Assembly (NCBI GenBank): GCA_016705685.1
Contig: JADJLB010000010.1
Coordinates: 464,501-528,500 of the forward strand
Source: Propionivibrio sp.
Lineage (GTDB): Bacteria > Pseudomonadota > Gammaproteobacteria > Burkholderiales > Rhodocyclaceae
Length of the DNA: 64,000 bases
Direction of reading: 5' to 3'
The position numbers and the translations under genes were made by a program. The notes beneath the pieces are model-generated. The model saw nothing but the letters and a program-made list of their open reading frames with translations, was not told the origin of the DNA and searched no databases. Positions 8,749 through 16,653 of this stretch are shown here, in pieces. Each line of letters starts with the position of its first letter. Within the stretch, counting starts at the first letter, position 1.

Positions 8749-9489
8749 CTATCCGTTGGGCTTCCCGTTCCACATAACGGGCATTGCCTGACAATCGTAA
8801 CGGCCCACCAGCATTTGCCGCTTGCTGGCGAAACCGGGGCGCTTTTCCACGACGAAATTCGCCGCACTCAGCGCACGGCGGACCGTCCCGGCAACCGACC
8901 AAGTGGCCAGCGTGGCGCCGGGCACGGCCAGGCGCGCCAAGGAACGGCACAACGCCCCGGACCACATTTCCGGGTTCTTGGCGGGTGAGAAACCATCCAG
9001 ATAAAATGCATCCACCGGCATTTCAAACTCAGGCAAGAGCTGCAGGGCATCGCCAAAACCGAGCGTGAGAATGATCCGCCGTTGAGCCAGTTCCAATCGA
9101 TGCACGCCTGGCGACAGCACGGGCCATTGATTTCTCAACGCTTCAGCTATCCGCCCAAACTCGGGCCATGCGGCATGGGCACGCGCCAGATCGCCGATGC
9201 GCAACGGGTACTTTTCAAACGAAACGAAATGCAGCTCGACACAGCGTTGATCGTCGTTCAGCCATTCCAGCCAGGTCGCCAGAAGATTGAGGCCAAGGCC
9301 GAACCCGGTTTCAAGAATGACGAATCGCTTCCTGCCGCGCCACCGTGCTGGCAGGTCATTGCCGCCAAGAAAAACGTGACGAGCCTGCGCATGCCCTCCG
9401 TCAGCGGAGTGGTAAACCTCGGAAAATTGCTCCGAGCAAGGTGTCCCCTCGGCGTTAAAAACCAGATGGGCAGGTTCGAGAGCGATCAA
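8749..9489 (-). CDS. mnmD: tRNA mnm5s2U methyltransferase domain protein (MnmD)
   Basis: SAM-dependent methyltransferase that converts 5-aminomethyl-2-thiouridine to the methylaminomethyl form at tRNA position 34. The 246 residues match only the N-terminal half of the bifunctional MnmC: SAM motif [14 protein letters not shown] near residue 60 and [17 protein letters not shown] near residue 160. The FAD-dependent oxidase half is missing and no frame resembling it follows. It is therefore a stand-alone MnmD; a separate oxidase might be elsewhere. It lies between rlmD and the HupK-like gene on the same strand. Confidence 0.88.
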   Translation of the reverse strand: MIALEPAHLVFNAEGTPCSEQFSEVYHSADGGHAQARHVFLGGNDLPARWRGRKRFVILETGFGLGLNLLATWLEWLNDDQRCVELHFVSFEKYPLRIGDLARAHAAWPEFGRIAEALRNQWPVLSPGVHRLELAQRRIILTLGFGDALQLLPEFEMPVDAFYLDGFSPAKNPEMWSGALCRSLARLAVPGATLATWSVAGTVRRALSAANFVVEKRPGFASKRQMLVGRYDCQAMPVMWNGKPNG

Positions 9490-9571
9490 AATGGCGGCTT
9501 GAACATCAAGGGTGACAGGGAATTTCGAGAGTGCTCGATTGCAGGTGCGGATGAGCCGGCAACATCTTCGC

Positions 9572-10540
9572 TCACGCCATGATCAACTCCCAGCGCACAC
9601 AGGGGTCGAGCGCTGCCACGGCGTGCGCGGCATAGCTGCGCAGCTCGTCATCATCCGAATGGCATTTCCCGACGAGCCAGCCCGGCAGCGCCCCCTGAGG
9701 ATGAAAATTCCATTCGGTTGGCGCCACGATGCGGTAATCAGCGATCCGGTCATTTTCAAGAACGACTTCGTGCATCAACAGGCCACGGGCCGTCTCCACC
9801 AATGCCCGGCCAATGCCCGGCGCCACTGTCGCGGCACTGGCCGTACCGCCTGCACCCACGTTTAGCCGGCCGGTTGCCCAGAGTTCAAGTTCGGCCAGGC
9901 GCGCCAGCCAACGCTCGGCGAAAGCGCCGCCAACCGGGGTAGCCTGACTCCCTCGCCGGGCGTAAGCGCCTGTTTCGGCAGCCTGCCCGTGCCATGTCGG
10001 CGCGCCCCCCATTTCAGCGCCGAGCTGCTCCCAAACGGCAAGTGACGCCCGTGCCGAATGCACACAAAGCAGCGCTGGCTCTCCAGCTAAGGGCTGTTCC
10101 AGTGCCTCGACCATCACCAACAGACGATTGACCTCCGGGTTTGCGAGCAACTCCAGCAATCCCTCGCCCTGGTCTTTGTCAACCCGCTGGACGGCGACCA
10201 AGAACTCGTTTCGCAGCGGCGGCAGAGCAAACAAGACCGGAAGATCCAGCAGGCAACGCCAGAGATGTTCGCGCATTGCTTCGTTAACGATTTCCGGCAC
10301 CAGAATTGGCGCCGATTCCGCGCCGCGTGCCGCCGCTACGGCCAGACGGGCGGCCGTTCCCTGCGCCCGACCACACAAGGCGAAGACCGATGGCAGTAGC
10401 GACACCACCGCATCGGCCTGTCGCCCCTTGAGCAACTGGGCCACCTGGGGCCGTTGACAGCGTACTTGCGCTGCAACCACCCTGCGGTTGGCGCTTTGCA
10501 AGCGCAGGTACACGCACCCGGTGTCGATACCGGCGTTCAT
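9572..10540 (-). CDS. hupK: HupK-like protein (NiFe-hydrogenase large-subunit relative)
   Basis: A 322-residue protein whose C-terminus ([14 protein letters not shown], then AAVAALDPC-type ending at [12 protein letters not shown]) follows the pattern of NiFe-hydrogenase large subunits. The final nickel-binding Cys motif is incomplete. The N-terminal cluster motif is reduced to LCGRAQGTA. This is the pattern of HupK, a hydrogenase maturation factor thought to act as a scaffold for the metal centre. It stands 69 bases after a HupT-like kinase but no hydrogenase structural genes are visible, so either they lie elsewhere or this is a leftover. The assignment is by motif reading only. Confidence 0.65.
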   Translation of the reverse strand: MNAGIDTGCVYLRLQSANRRVVAAQVRCQRPQVAQLLKGRQADAVVSLLPSVFALCGRAQGTAARLAVAAARGAESAPILVPEIVNEAMREHLWRCLLDLPVLFALPPLRNEFLVAVQRVDKDQGEGLLELLANPEVNRLLVMVEALEQPLAGEPALLCVHSARASLAVWEQLGAEMGGAPTWHGQAAETGAYARRGSQATPVGGAFAERWLARLAELELWATGRLNVGAGGTASAATVAPGIGRALVETARGLLMHEVVLENDRIADYRIVAPTEWNFHPQGALPGWLVGKCHSDDDELRSYAAHAVAALDPCVRWELIMA

Positions 10541-10608
10541 CGCACAGAAAAGACGCAGGGGATTTTGTGCTTATCGGCCCGCGACCCGGAGCATGCATGC
10601 TGCATGGC

Positions 10609-11985
10609 TCAGCCCGTCGCCAGAGGCAGACTCAGACGAAACAATCCACCGCCCGAGGGATGATTTTCAACGGTCAGCGTGCCACCGTGGCGCTCGACGA
10701 TGCCGTAGCTGATGGCCAGGCCCAGCCCGGTTCCACGACCGACCGGTTTGGTCGAAAAGAACGGTTCGAAAAGCTTGCCCAGGTTGGCGGTGGGAATCCC
10801 GGGTCCGTTATCGTGAAACTCGATCACGGCCTCGCCATCCAGCGCTCGCCCTGAAATCTCCAGACTCCGTTCCGGCACGCCTTCGGTCGCATCGGCGGCG
10901 TTCTGAACCAGATTCATCACGACTTGCTGCAACTGGCCCGACGAACCAAGCGTACGCAGCGTGCCGTCGAAACGAATCTCAACTAAAAACTGATTGGCGA
11001 TGCCTTTTTGCACCCAGTTAACCGCGCGTTCGATGATTTCATGGAGGTCGCATTCCTGTCGCTCGTCACGGTCAGTAGCCGAGAAACGTTTGAGCGCGTC
11101 GACGATGTCGCGGGTGCGTTCGGCGCCCTCGAGCGTACCGTCGATCAGCGAAGGCAAGTCTTTCAACATGCGGTCGATCCGCAATTCCTCGCGCAGGGCA
11201 GAGCACTCCTCGCGAGTGGCTCCTCCGTGAATCGCGGACATGTAGCGTCCGAAACGCTCAGCATATCGCTTCAGGGCGATGGCGTTGCCATAGACGAAAC
11301 TGATCGGGTTATTCAGTTCGTGCGCCACCCCGGCCACCAGCCGTCCGAGCGATGCCATCTTCTCCGAATGAATCAATTGATGCTTGGTTGTCTTGAGATC
11401 TTCGTGGGCTTTGCGCAAGGCCTGATAGGCACGCTTCAGTTCGCCGACGGGGCGCCCGGTAATGACCAGGCCAAGCAGCTTCCCAACGCCGCTGTAGCGG
11501 GGCGTGCAGTTGAGCGAAACCGGGATGGCACCACCATTGGCAGCCTTCAACAGAAATTCGCCATCGGCAACACTTTGCCCGATTTGCTCAACCAGCAAAC
11601 GACCGGCGTTTTGTCGCGAATCGTCGTCGGCGAAAAGGTCGAATATCGGTCGGCCGTGCAATAGCTGCTCATCGACACCGAGCAATGACGCCAGCGCCAG
11701 GTTCACACTTTCGATCAAACCAGCGCGATTACAAACGATCAACAGATCGGACATCGACGTCAGCACCGAGGAAATGAACTGCTGCGAGTCCTCCAGTGCG
11801 GCGTTCTTTTCTTCCAGACTAACTTCGTACTGCAGGAGGTCGTTATAAACCTCATCCATCTTGCGGATCACATCCAGCCAGATACCATCCTCGGCCGCCG
11901 CGGCAGACGCGGCTGCCAGCAGTTCGACGGTCTGCCTGGTGGTTTCATTGTCCCCGCTGGGAGAAAGTGCTGGCCGGGTTTTCAC
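10609..11985 (-). CDS. hupT: PAS-domain histidine kinase, HupT/HoxJ-like
   Basis: A soluble sensor kinase of 458 residues with no membrane segment. I chose the GTG at 11985 after AGGCGGA; a TTG-initiated frame reaches 12045. An N-terminal coiled segment is followed by PAS (about 70-190) and the phosphorylation box [15 protein letters not shown]. The ATPase boxes are [15 protein letters not shown] and [11 protein letters not shown]. The H-box wording and length match HupT/HoxJ, which with a hydrogen-sensing hydrogenase control uptake-hydrogenase genes through HupR/HoxA. The adjacent HupK-like gene supports this. No response regulator is adjacent. The broader call (NtrB-type PAS kinase) is certain; the hydrogenase role is inferred. 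Confidence 0.75.
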   Translation of the reverse strand: MKTRPALSPSGDNETTRQTVELLAAASAAAAEDGIWLDVIRKMDEVYNDLLQYEVSLEEKNAALEDSQQFISSVLTSMSDLLIVCNRAGLIESVNLALASLLGVDEQLLHGRPIFDLFADDDSRQNAGRLLVEQIGQSVADGEFLLKAANGGAIPVSLNCTPRYSGVGKLLGLVITGRPVGELKRAYQALRKAHEDLKTTKHQLIHSEKMASLGRLVAGVAHELNNPISFVYGNAIALKRYAERFGRYMSAIHGGATREECSALREELRIDRMLKDLPSLIDGTLEGAERTRDIVDALKRFSATDRDERQECDLHEIIERAVNWVQKGIANQFLVEIRFDGTLRTLGSSGQLQQVVMNLVQNAADATEGVPERSLEISGRALDGEAVIEFHDNGPGIPTANLGKLFEPFFSTKPVGRGTGLGLAISYGIVERHGGTLTVENHPSGGGLFRLSLPLATG

Positions 11986-12115
11986 TGATCCGCCTATTTC
12001 GCAAACATGAGTCGATTTTTTAATGCATAAAATCGAAGAGTGCAATAGCCAGGATGAGCGACGGACATCAGAAGGGTGCCCACGGACTTGCTTCCATACA
12101 AAGACTGTAAGGCAG

Positions 12116-13294
12116 TTACAACAACCTTATCCACGGATTTTGTTGAGTTGTTCCGTAGCGCTTGATGAATTCTCGTGTTTCTTCCGTCAAAAGGCCCCAA
12201 CCGTGAATTTGTTCGCCTATGGTGCCACCTAAGTCGTTTAATTCAAGAATCATCGGTCCCCGGTCGGTCAGCGCAAAATCCCAATGATGAATCTTCATGA
12301 GTGGAAATACGGCCCCAGCGCGACGGCAAATATCGAGAATCCGGTCCCAACCGGGAAGTCTGAAACCTGTCAGGGATTGGCCAGAGTAGGGATGTGTCGT
12401 TATGACTTGGGTATTGGGCCAGAAGCCGCTTAACACTCTGTTGATTTCCCCATTTGTCAGTTCAACATCCGCGAGAAGGTTGCCATATTTTCCCATACTG
12501 AAGTTGTCCACTTGATTCGGTGGAACCGCAATTTTCCAAAGTGCGCGTATGGGTTTGACGCCGTCCGGACCGTTAAGACAGACTACCCGGACACCGCACA
12601 CCGCAGGCCAGTTGGTCAGGGCTTGAATTTCCGCGGCGGAAGTGAGTGCTTCCTGGAACAGGAAGCCGCATTCAGGCCTATGGTACCGACGGTCGATGGT
12701 CTCGTCCAAACGGCTCAGGAAGCTTTCGATCGAAACGGTCTTTCCATTCGGCAAAGCGAGGGTATCCGAAGAAGCGTCGTACGCTGCGAGATAGGCCGTT
12801 CCATACGCTTGTTGCGAATATGCTGGCTTGCTAAACAACGGATAAATCGACGGATCGCGAAGATAAGTTGCGACTTCCGACTTGCTTTTCAGGTGGATGC
12901 CCAGAGTGTCGGAGATTCGCCCGGAAGGGTGATAACAGGCACGAATAGGTGCAACGGGTAGCCCAGCAGAGGTGGCGAGCACGGTAAACACGCACTTGTC
13001 CCATGCCGGAAGAACGGCAGACCTCGGGTTGAGGACTAAGCTGAATTGCTCCTGCAGTCGCCACCCGAGGTAATCCGGAGCGCCACGCCCCAACTGATAA
13101 TCGTCGTCATAAAGCTTGCACCAGTAGTAATCCGAAATTCCGCATTGTCCGCCGTATTTCCGTAGCGCACGTATTTCCTGTAACTGGTCGCGCCAACTCT
13201 TACCAGTTTGTGCTCTTGCCAGCGATGCACACTCGGTGAAATCCTTAAACTGGCTTTTCAGTCTGCCCACGCGGCTTGCTAATTGGTTTTGCAT
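12116..13294 (-). CDS. Sugar-transfer-associated ATP-grasp protein, copy A
   Basis: A 392-residue protein of the ATP-grasp fold, type found beside sugar-transfer genes (ATPgrasp_ST). The C-terminal core holds GVRVVCLN, a Lys/Trp segment ALWKIAVPP, NFSMGKYGN, and the metal/ATP motif HWDFALTDRGPMILELN, in which the Asp and the E-x-N pattern are kept. ATP-grasp enzymes activate a carboxylate as acyl phosphate and join it to an amine or thiol. The substrate is unknown. It is transcribed away from a paralogue at 13620 across a shared 325-base region. It lacks the Mur/Pth features of the following cluster. Confidence 0.8.
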   Translation of the reverse strand: MQNQLASRVGRLKSQFKDFTECASLARAQTGKSWRDQLQEIRALRKYGGQCGISDYYWCKLYDDDYQLGRGAPDYLGWRLQEQFSLVLNPRSAVLPAWDKCVFTVLATSAGLPVAPIRACYHPSGRISDTLGIHLKSKSEVATYLRDPSIYPLFSKPAYSQQAYGTAYLAAYDASSDTLALPNGKTVSIESFLSRLDETIDRRYHRPECGFLFQEALTSAAEIQALTNWPAVCGVRVVCLNGPDGVKPIRALWKIAVPPNQVDNFSMGKYGNLLADVELTNGEINRVLSGFWPNTQVITTHPYSGQSLTGFRLPGWDRILDICRRAGAVFPLMKIHHWDFALTDRGPMILELNDLGGTIGEQIHGWGLLTEETREFIKRYGTTQQNPWIRLL

Positions 13295-13619
13295 CGTCGT
13301 CGTCGCCCGAGTTATCTAATCAAGTGAATCGCACCATGTTATGGGCAGCTTTTTGGTCAGGAACAACAAGCAAAACATAAGGGCCCAACCATTCTCACAA
13401 AGAGTGCACTTGTAATAGTCAAATGTAGTCCAATTGAACTACAAAGATGTTCCGAACATATCCCCGATTCTTTCCAACGCCGCTTACAATGCGCGCTTTG
13501 GCAAATCTCGAAAAGAAACATACTGCGCAGACGAACAGTAAAACCCTTATGTCCAGCGAGATGCTAAAGTATTGTTTCGGTAAATACCTTGCGATTTGTC
13601 ACACATTTCGGAGTTTTTT
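13295..13619. other. 325-base divergent region between two ATP-grasp genes
   Basis: AT-rich compared with its surroundings, without a convincing protein frame. It should hold back-to-back promoters for the two ATP-grasp genes; I see no clean sigma-70 pair or palindromic operator. The plus-side gene has a usable ribosome site CGGAG before its ATG at 13620. The low G+C may reflect recent acquisition of the flanking block. Confidence 0.4.
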
Positions 13620-14732
13620 ATGGGTTCTCTGTTAGAGAGTATTCGGGCAGCACGGGCGGCAGGGGGAAAGCCGGCATTGCTGCAACTCTTGGAGATATTG
13701 AAACTTCGTTTGCGTCAATCGCCGATAGGTATCGGTGAGTATTTTGAGTACGGGATCTGGCATGCTTCCATAACTCCCGACATGCGCGACGAGTTTATCG
13801 GCTGGAGACAGAGCGGTGATCTGGATCGGAAGCTCAACGATGTTGAATGTCGCGTGCTGGCTGAAGACAAACTGCTCAACTACATGATTCTGTGCTCCAA
13901 AGGCTTTCCGATACCTACGCCGATAGCGACTTATTGCACAAACGGACGTCAGATTGGAGACGAGAAGGCGCTCCGGACGCATGACGAGGTGCGCTCATTT
14001 CTGAAGGACGAGGTCTACCCGTTTTATGTCAAGCCGATATCTGCCGGCTATGGTCATGGCGTACTCGGGGTGACCGCGCGAGAAGATGAATCCTTTAGGC
14101 TCTTCGATGGCCGTCGAATCGGGTTGGACGAGTTCATGGCGCCCTTTTCCTTTTCACCATACAAAGGAATGTTGTTTCAGAAGCCGCTGACCTCGCATCC
14201 TGACATCGCTGAAGTGACGGGCACAGAGGCGGTCAGTTGCGTTCGCTTCATCTGCTTGGTCACTTCCGCAGGACCCGTTATCCATACTGCGTTCTGGAAA
14301 ATCACCACAGGCCGCAACATGCTCGACAATTTCTCACACGGAGACTACGGCAATTGTCTGGGTGCAATCAACATTGGAAATGGGACCATCGTGCGCGTCA
14401 TCTCCCGCATGGGACCTGGTGGTCAGATCGAACGTCACCCGACAACGCAAAAGCCTTTGCTCGGTCTGGCTTTGCCGGACTGGGACCTTGCCGTAGATAT
14501 GGTGTGCTCCGCCAGCAGACAGTTTCCGGGCCTTCGCTTGCAGAACTGGGACGTTGCGTTGTGCCCGGAAGGTCCGGTACTCCTGGAACTTAACACCGAA
14601 TCTGAACTCGCCATCCCGCAAGCGATTTCCGGACATGGTCTGAAGGACCTGCGGTTACGTGAAATCCTCGCCGATATCGAGCAGACTAGAGCGGCCTATC
14701 GCGCAGCAGTCGCGCAGCGCAACCTGAACTAA
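13620..14732 (+). CDS. Sugar-transfer-associated ATP-grasp protein, copy B
   Basis: A 370-residue paralogue of the divergent gene. The start at ATG 13620 (after CGGAG) is preferred over a TTG at 13596. The conserved core reads SCVRFICLV, AFWKITTGRNMLDNFSHGDYGN and NWDVALCPEGPVLLELN, matching copy A motif for motif. It is a predicted carboxylate-amine (or similar) ligase of unknown substrate. The gene is followed after three bases by the first of four Mur ligase-hydrolase fusions, so it almost certainly shares an operon and a pathway with them. No signal peptide or membrane segment is seen. Confidence 0.82.
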   Translation: MGSLLESIRAARAAGGKPALLQLLEILKLRLRQSPIGIGEYFEYGIWHASITPDMRDEFIGWRQSGDLDRKLNDVECRVLAEDKLLNYMILCSKGFPIPTPIATYCTNGRQIGDEKALRTHDEVRSFLKDEVYPFYVKPISAGYGHGVLGVTAREDESFRLFDGRRIGLDEFMAPFSFSPYKGMLFQKPLTSHPDIAEVTGTEAVSCVRFICLVTSAGPVIHTAFWKITTGRNMLDNFSHGDYGNCLGAINIGNGTIVRVISRMGPGGQIERHPTTQKPLLGLALPDWDLAVDMVCSASRQFPGLRLQNWDVALCPEGPVLLELNTESELAIPQAISGHGLKDLRLREILADIEQTRAAYRAAVAQRNLN

Positions 14733-14735
14733 GCG

Positions 14736-16643
14736 ATGGCGTTCTTGTTACCCTCCAAGCGCATTCGTGCCGCCCTGGCGTGGCGGGTTCGCCGGGTATT
14801 TGGCGATCAAAGCGTCGATCGCCTTTGCGTCACTTGCGCCAAAAACTGGCGCCCGCTCCTCAAGAAACCGGTTTTCATCGGCATTTGCGGTAGCGCCGGC
14901 AAGACAACGACCAAGGAACTCCTGTTGGGCGTTCTATCGCACACGCGCCGGGGCACTGCCAATCCGGCATCGCTCAACGCCCCTCCCGAAATCGCCAAGA
15001 CAATCCTGCGTGTTCGCCGAAATCACGATTTTTGCGTGACTGAACTGAGCGAGGACAAGCCCGGCGTGCTGGACGTACCCCTGGCCCTGTTAGAGCCGGA
15101 TATCGGCATCGTCACCATCGTCGGAGACGACCATTCGAGCAAGGATTACCCGCGCGAAGCCATCGCCACTGAAATAAGCAAGCTTATTGCTGCCCTCCCG
15201 GCCACCGGCACCGCCGTACTCAATGCCGACGACCCGCTGGTCCTGGCCATGGCCGAGCACAGCGTTGCCCGGGTCATCACTTACGGTGTATCGCCCCAGG
15301 CCGAGCTACGCGCCGAAAACATTACCTCAGTGTGGCCGGAGCGTTTGCAGATGACCCTGATACGCGGCACGGAGCGTGTGAGACTGCACACCCGCTTGTG
15401 CGGAACACACTGGCTCCCGGCGGTGCTCAGCGCCGTGGGTGGCGGACTGGCTGCTGGTCTGACCCTGACCGAATGTGCCGAAGGCCTGGCGACCGTTGAA
15501 CCGTTCGACGGCCGCATGCAGCCAGTGACGACGACCGATGGCGTGAGTTTCATCCGCGATGACTTCAAAGCACCCCTATGGACGGTCGATGCCTGTTTCA
15601 AATTCATGCAAGAAGCTCAGGCTAAACGAAAGATTATCGTCATCGGCGAGTTGTCGGACACCGGCTCCAGAAAAGAGTCTGGTTACGTGAGAACCGCTGG
15701 TTCTGCCCAGGAGATTGCAGACATTACAATTTTTGTAGGCCCGTGGGCATCCAGCGTTTTCAAAGCACGCAAGACCAGCGGACTACACAAATTGCTTGCA
15801 TTCAATCATGTTCTGGATGCGGCCAATTATCTTAACTCAATCGTCGGCGAGGGTGATTTGGTGTTGCTCAAAGGCAATGCGAAGAACGACCATCTGCTGC
15901 GCATTATTCTGGCGCGGAGCGAGAAAATTGCCTGCTGGCGCGACGACTGCGCACGGGATTCTTTTTGTAACGAATGCCCGCATCGCAACAAGCCTTCCGG
16001 TTCGCCGGCATGCGCAGTCGACGCATCGCCTGGAGTTCCCGAGCCACGAGAAATACCACTCTGGCTGCGCCCCATCGAATCGGGCGAACAGGTGATCGTC
16101 GGCCTGGGCAACCCCGACGAGAAATATGCCGGGACGCCGCATAATGTCGGCTACGAGTTCGTCGACCATCTGCTTGCTTCTGCAGCATTGAACTGGGATG
16201 AGACCCCCGAAGCCCGAATCGCGCGCGGGGCGTTCCAAGGTCATCAAGTATGCCTGGTCAAGATCAGAATGCCGATGAATCTGATCGGCGGTGGTCTGAA
16301 GCGACTGGCCGAACAAATGGACTTTTCACCTGAACAATGCATTCTCATCTACGACGATCTGGACTTGCCCGTAGGCACCGTACGCAGTCGCCTGAAAGGC
16401 AGCGCGGGAGGTCATCGTGGCGTCGCATCGATCCTGGAGGCCTTCCAGACCGACGCCATACGGCGAATAAAAATCGGGGTGGGCCAGACGGGCGTAAAGC
16501 TTGACGTTGTTAATTACGTTCTTTCCCCTTTTGACGTAGCGAGTCGTAAGTCCGTTGACTTGGCAATCTCGTTGGCCAAAACACATGTGCTGGATATTGT
16601 CGAACGCCCCAATACAGTGAAAGGTTCGTCGCGGAAAACGTAA
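14736..16643 (+). CDS. MurF-like ligase fused to peptidyl-tRNA hydrolase-like domain, copy 1
   Basis: A 635-residue two-domain protein. A short basic N-terminal helix (1-45) replaces the UDP-substrate domain of MurF. The Mur ligase core follows with P-loop GSAGKTTTK (52-60), catalytic-Glu region TELSEDKPG, His motif DDHSSKDYPRE, NADD, and the C-terminal Mur domain (GRMQPVTT, RDDFKAPLWTVDACF). A linker has four Cys (400, 405, 411, 414; C-x4-C-x5-C-x2-C). The Pth-like domain (about 453-625) keeps GLGNP, the catalytic His (TPHNVGYE), MNLIGGG and YDDLDLP, but has GGHRG where Pth usually has GGHNG. The Lys that is carbamylated in Mur ligases appears replaced (ATEISK). Starts three bases after the ATP-grasp gene. 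Substrate unknown. Confidence 0.85.
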   Translation: MAFLLPSKRIRAALAWRVRRVFGDQSVDRLCVTCAKNWRPLLKKPVFIGICGSAGKTTTKELLLGVLSHTRRGTANPASLNAPPEIAKTILRVRRNHDFCVTELSEDKPGVLDVPLALLEPDIGIVTIVGDDHSSKDYPREAIATEISKLIAALPATGTAVLNADDPLVLAMAEHSVARVITYGVSPQAELRAENITSVWPERLQMTLIRGTERVRLHTRLCGTHWLPAVLSAVGGGLAAGLTLTECAEGLATVEPFDGRMQPVTTTDGVSFIRDDFKAPLWTVDACFKFMQEAQAKRKIIVIGELSDTGSRKESGYVRTAGSAQEIADITIFVGPWASSVFKARKTSGLHKLLAFNHVLDAANYLNSIVGEGDLVLLKGNAKNDHLLRIILARSEKIACWRDDCARDSFCNECPHRNKPSGSPACAVDASPGVPEPREIPLWLRPIESGEQVIVGLGNPDEKYAGTPHNVGYEFVDHLLASAALNWDETPEARIARGAFQGHQVCLVKIRMPMNLIGGGLKRLAEQMDFSPEQCILIYDDLDLPVGTVRSRLKGSAGGHRGVASILEAFQTDAIRRIKIGVGQTGVKLDVVNYVLSPFDVASRKSVDLAISLAKTHVLDIVERPNTVKGSSRKT

Positions 16644-16653
16644 GGCCGACACC

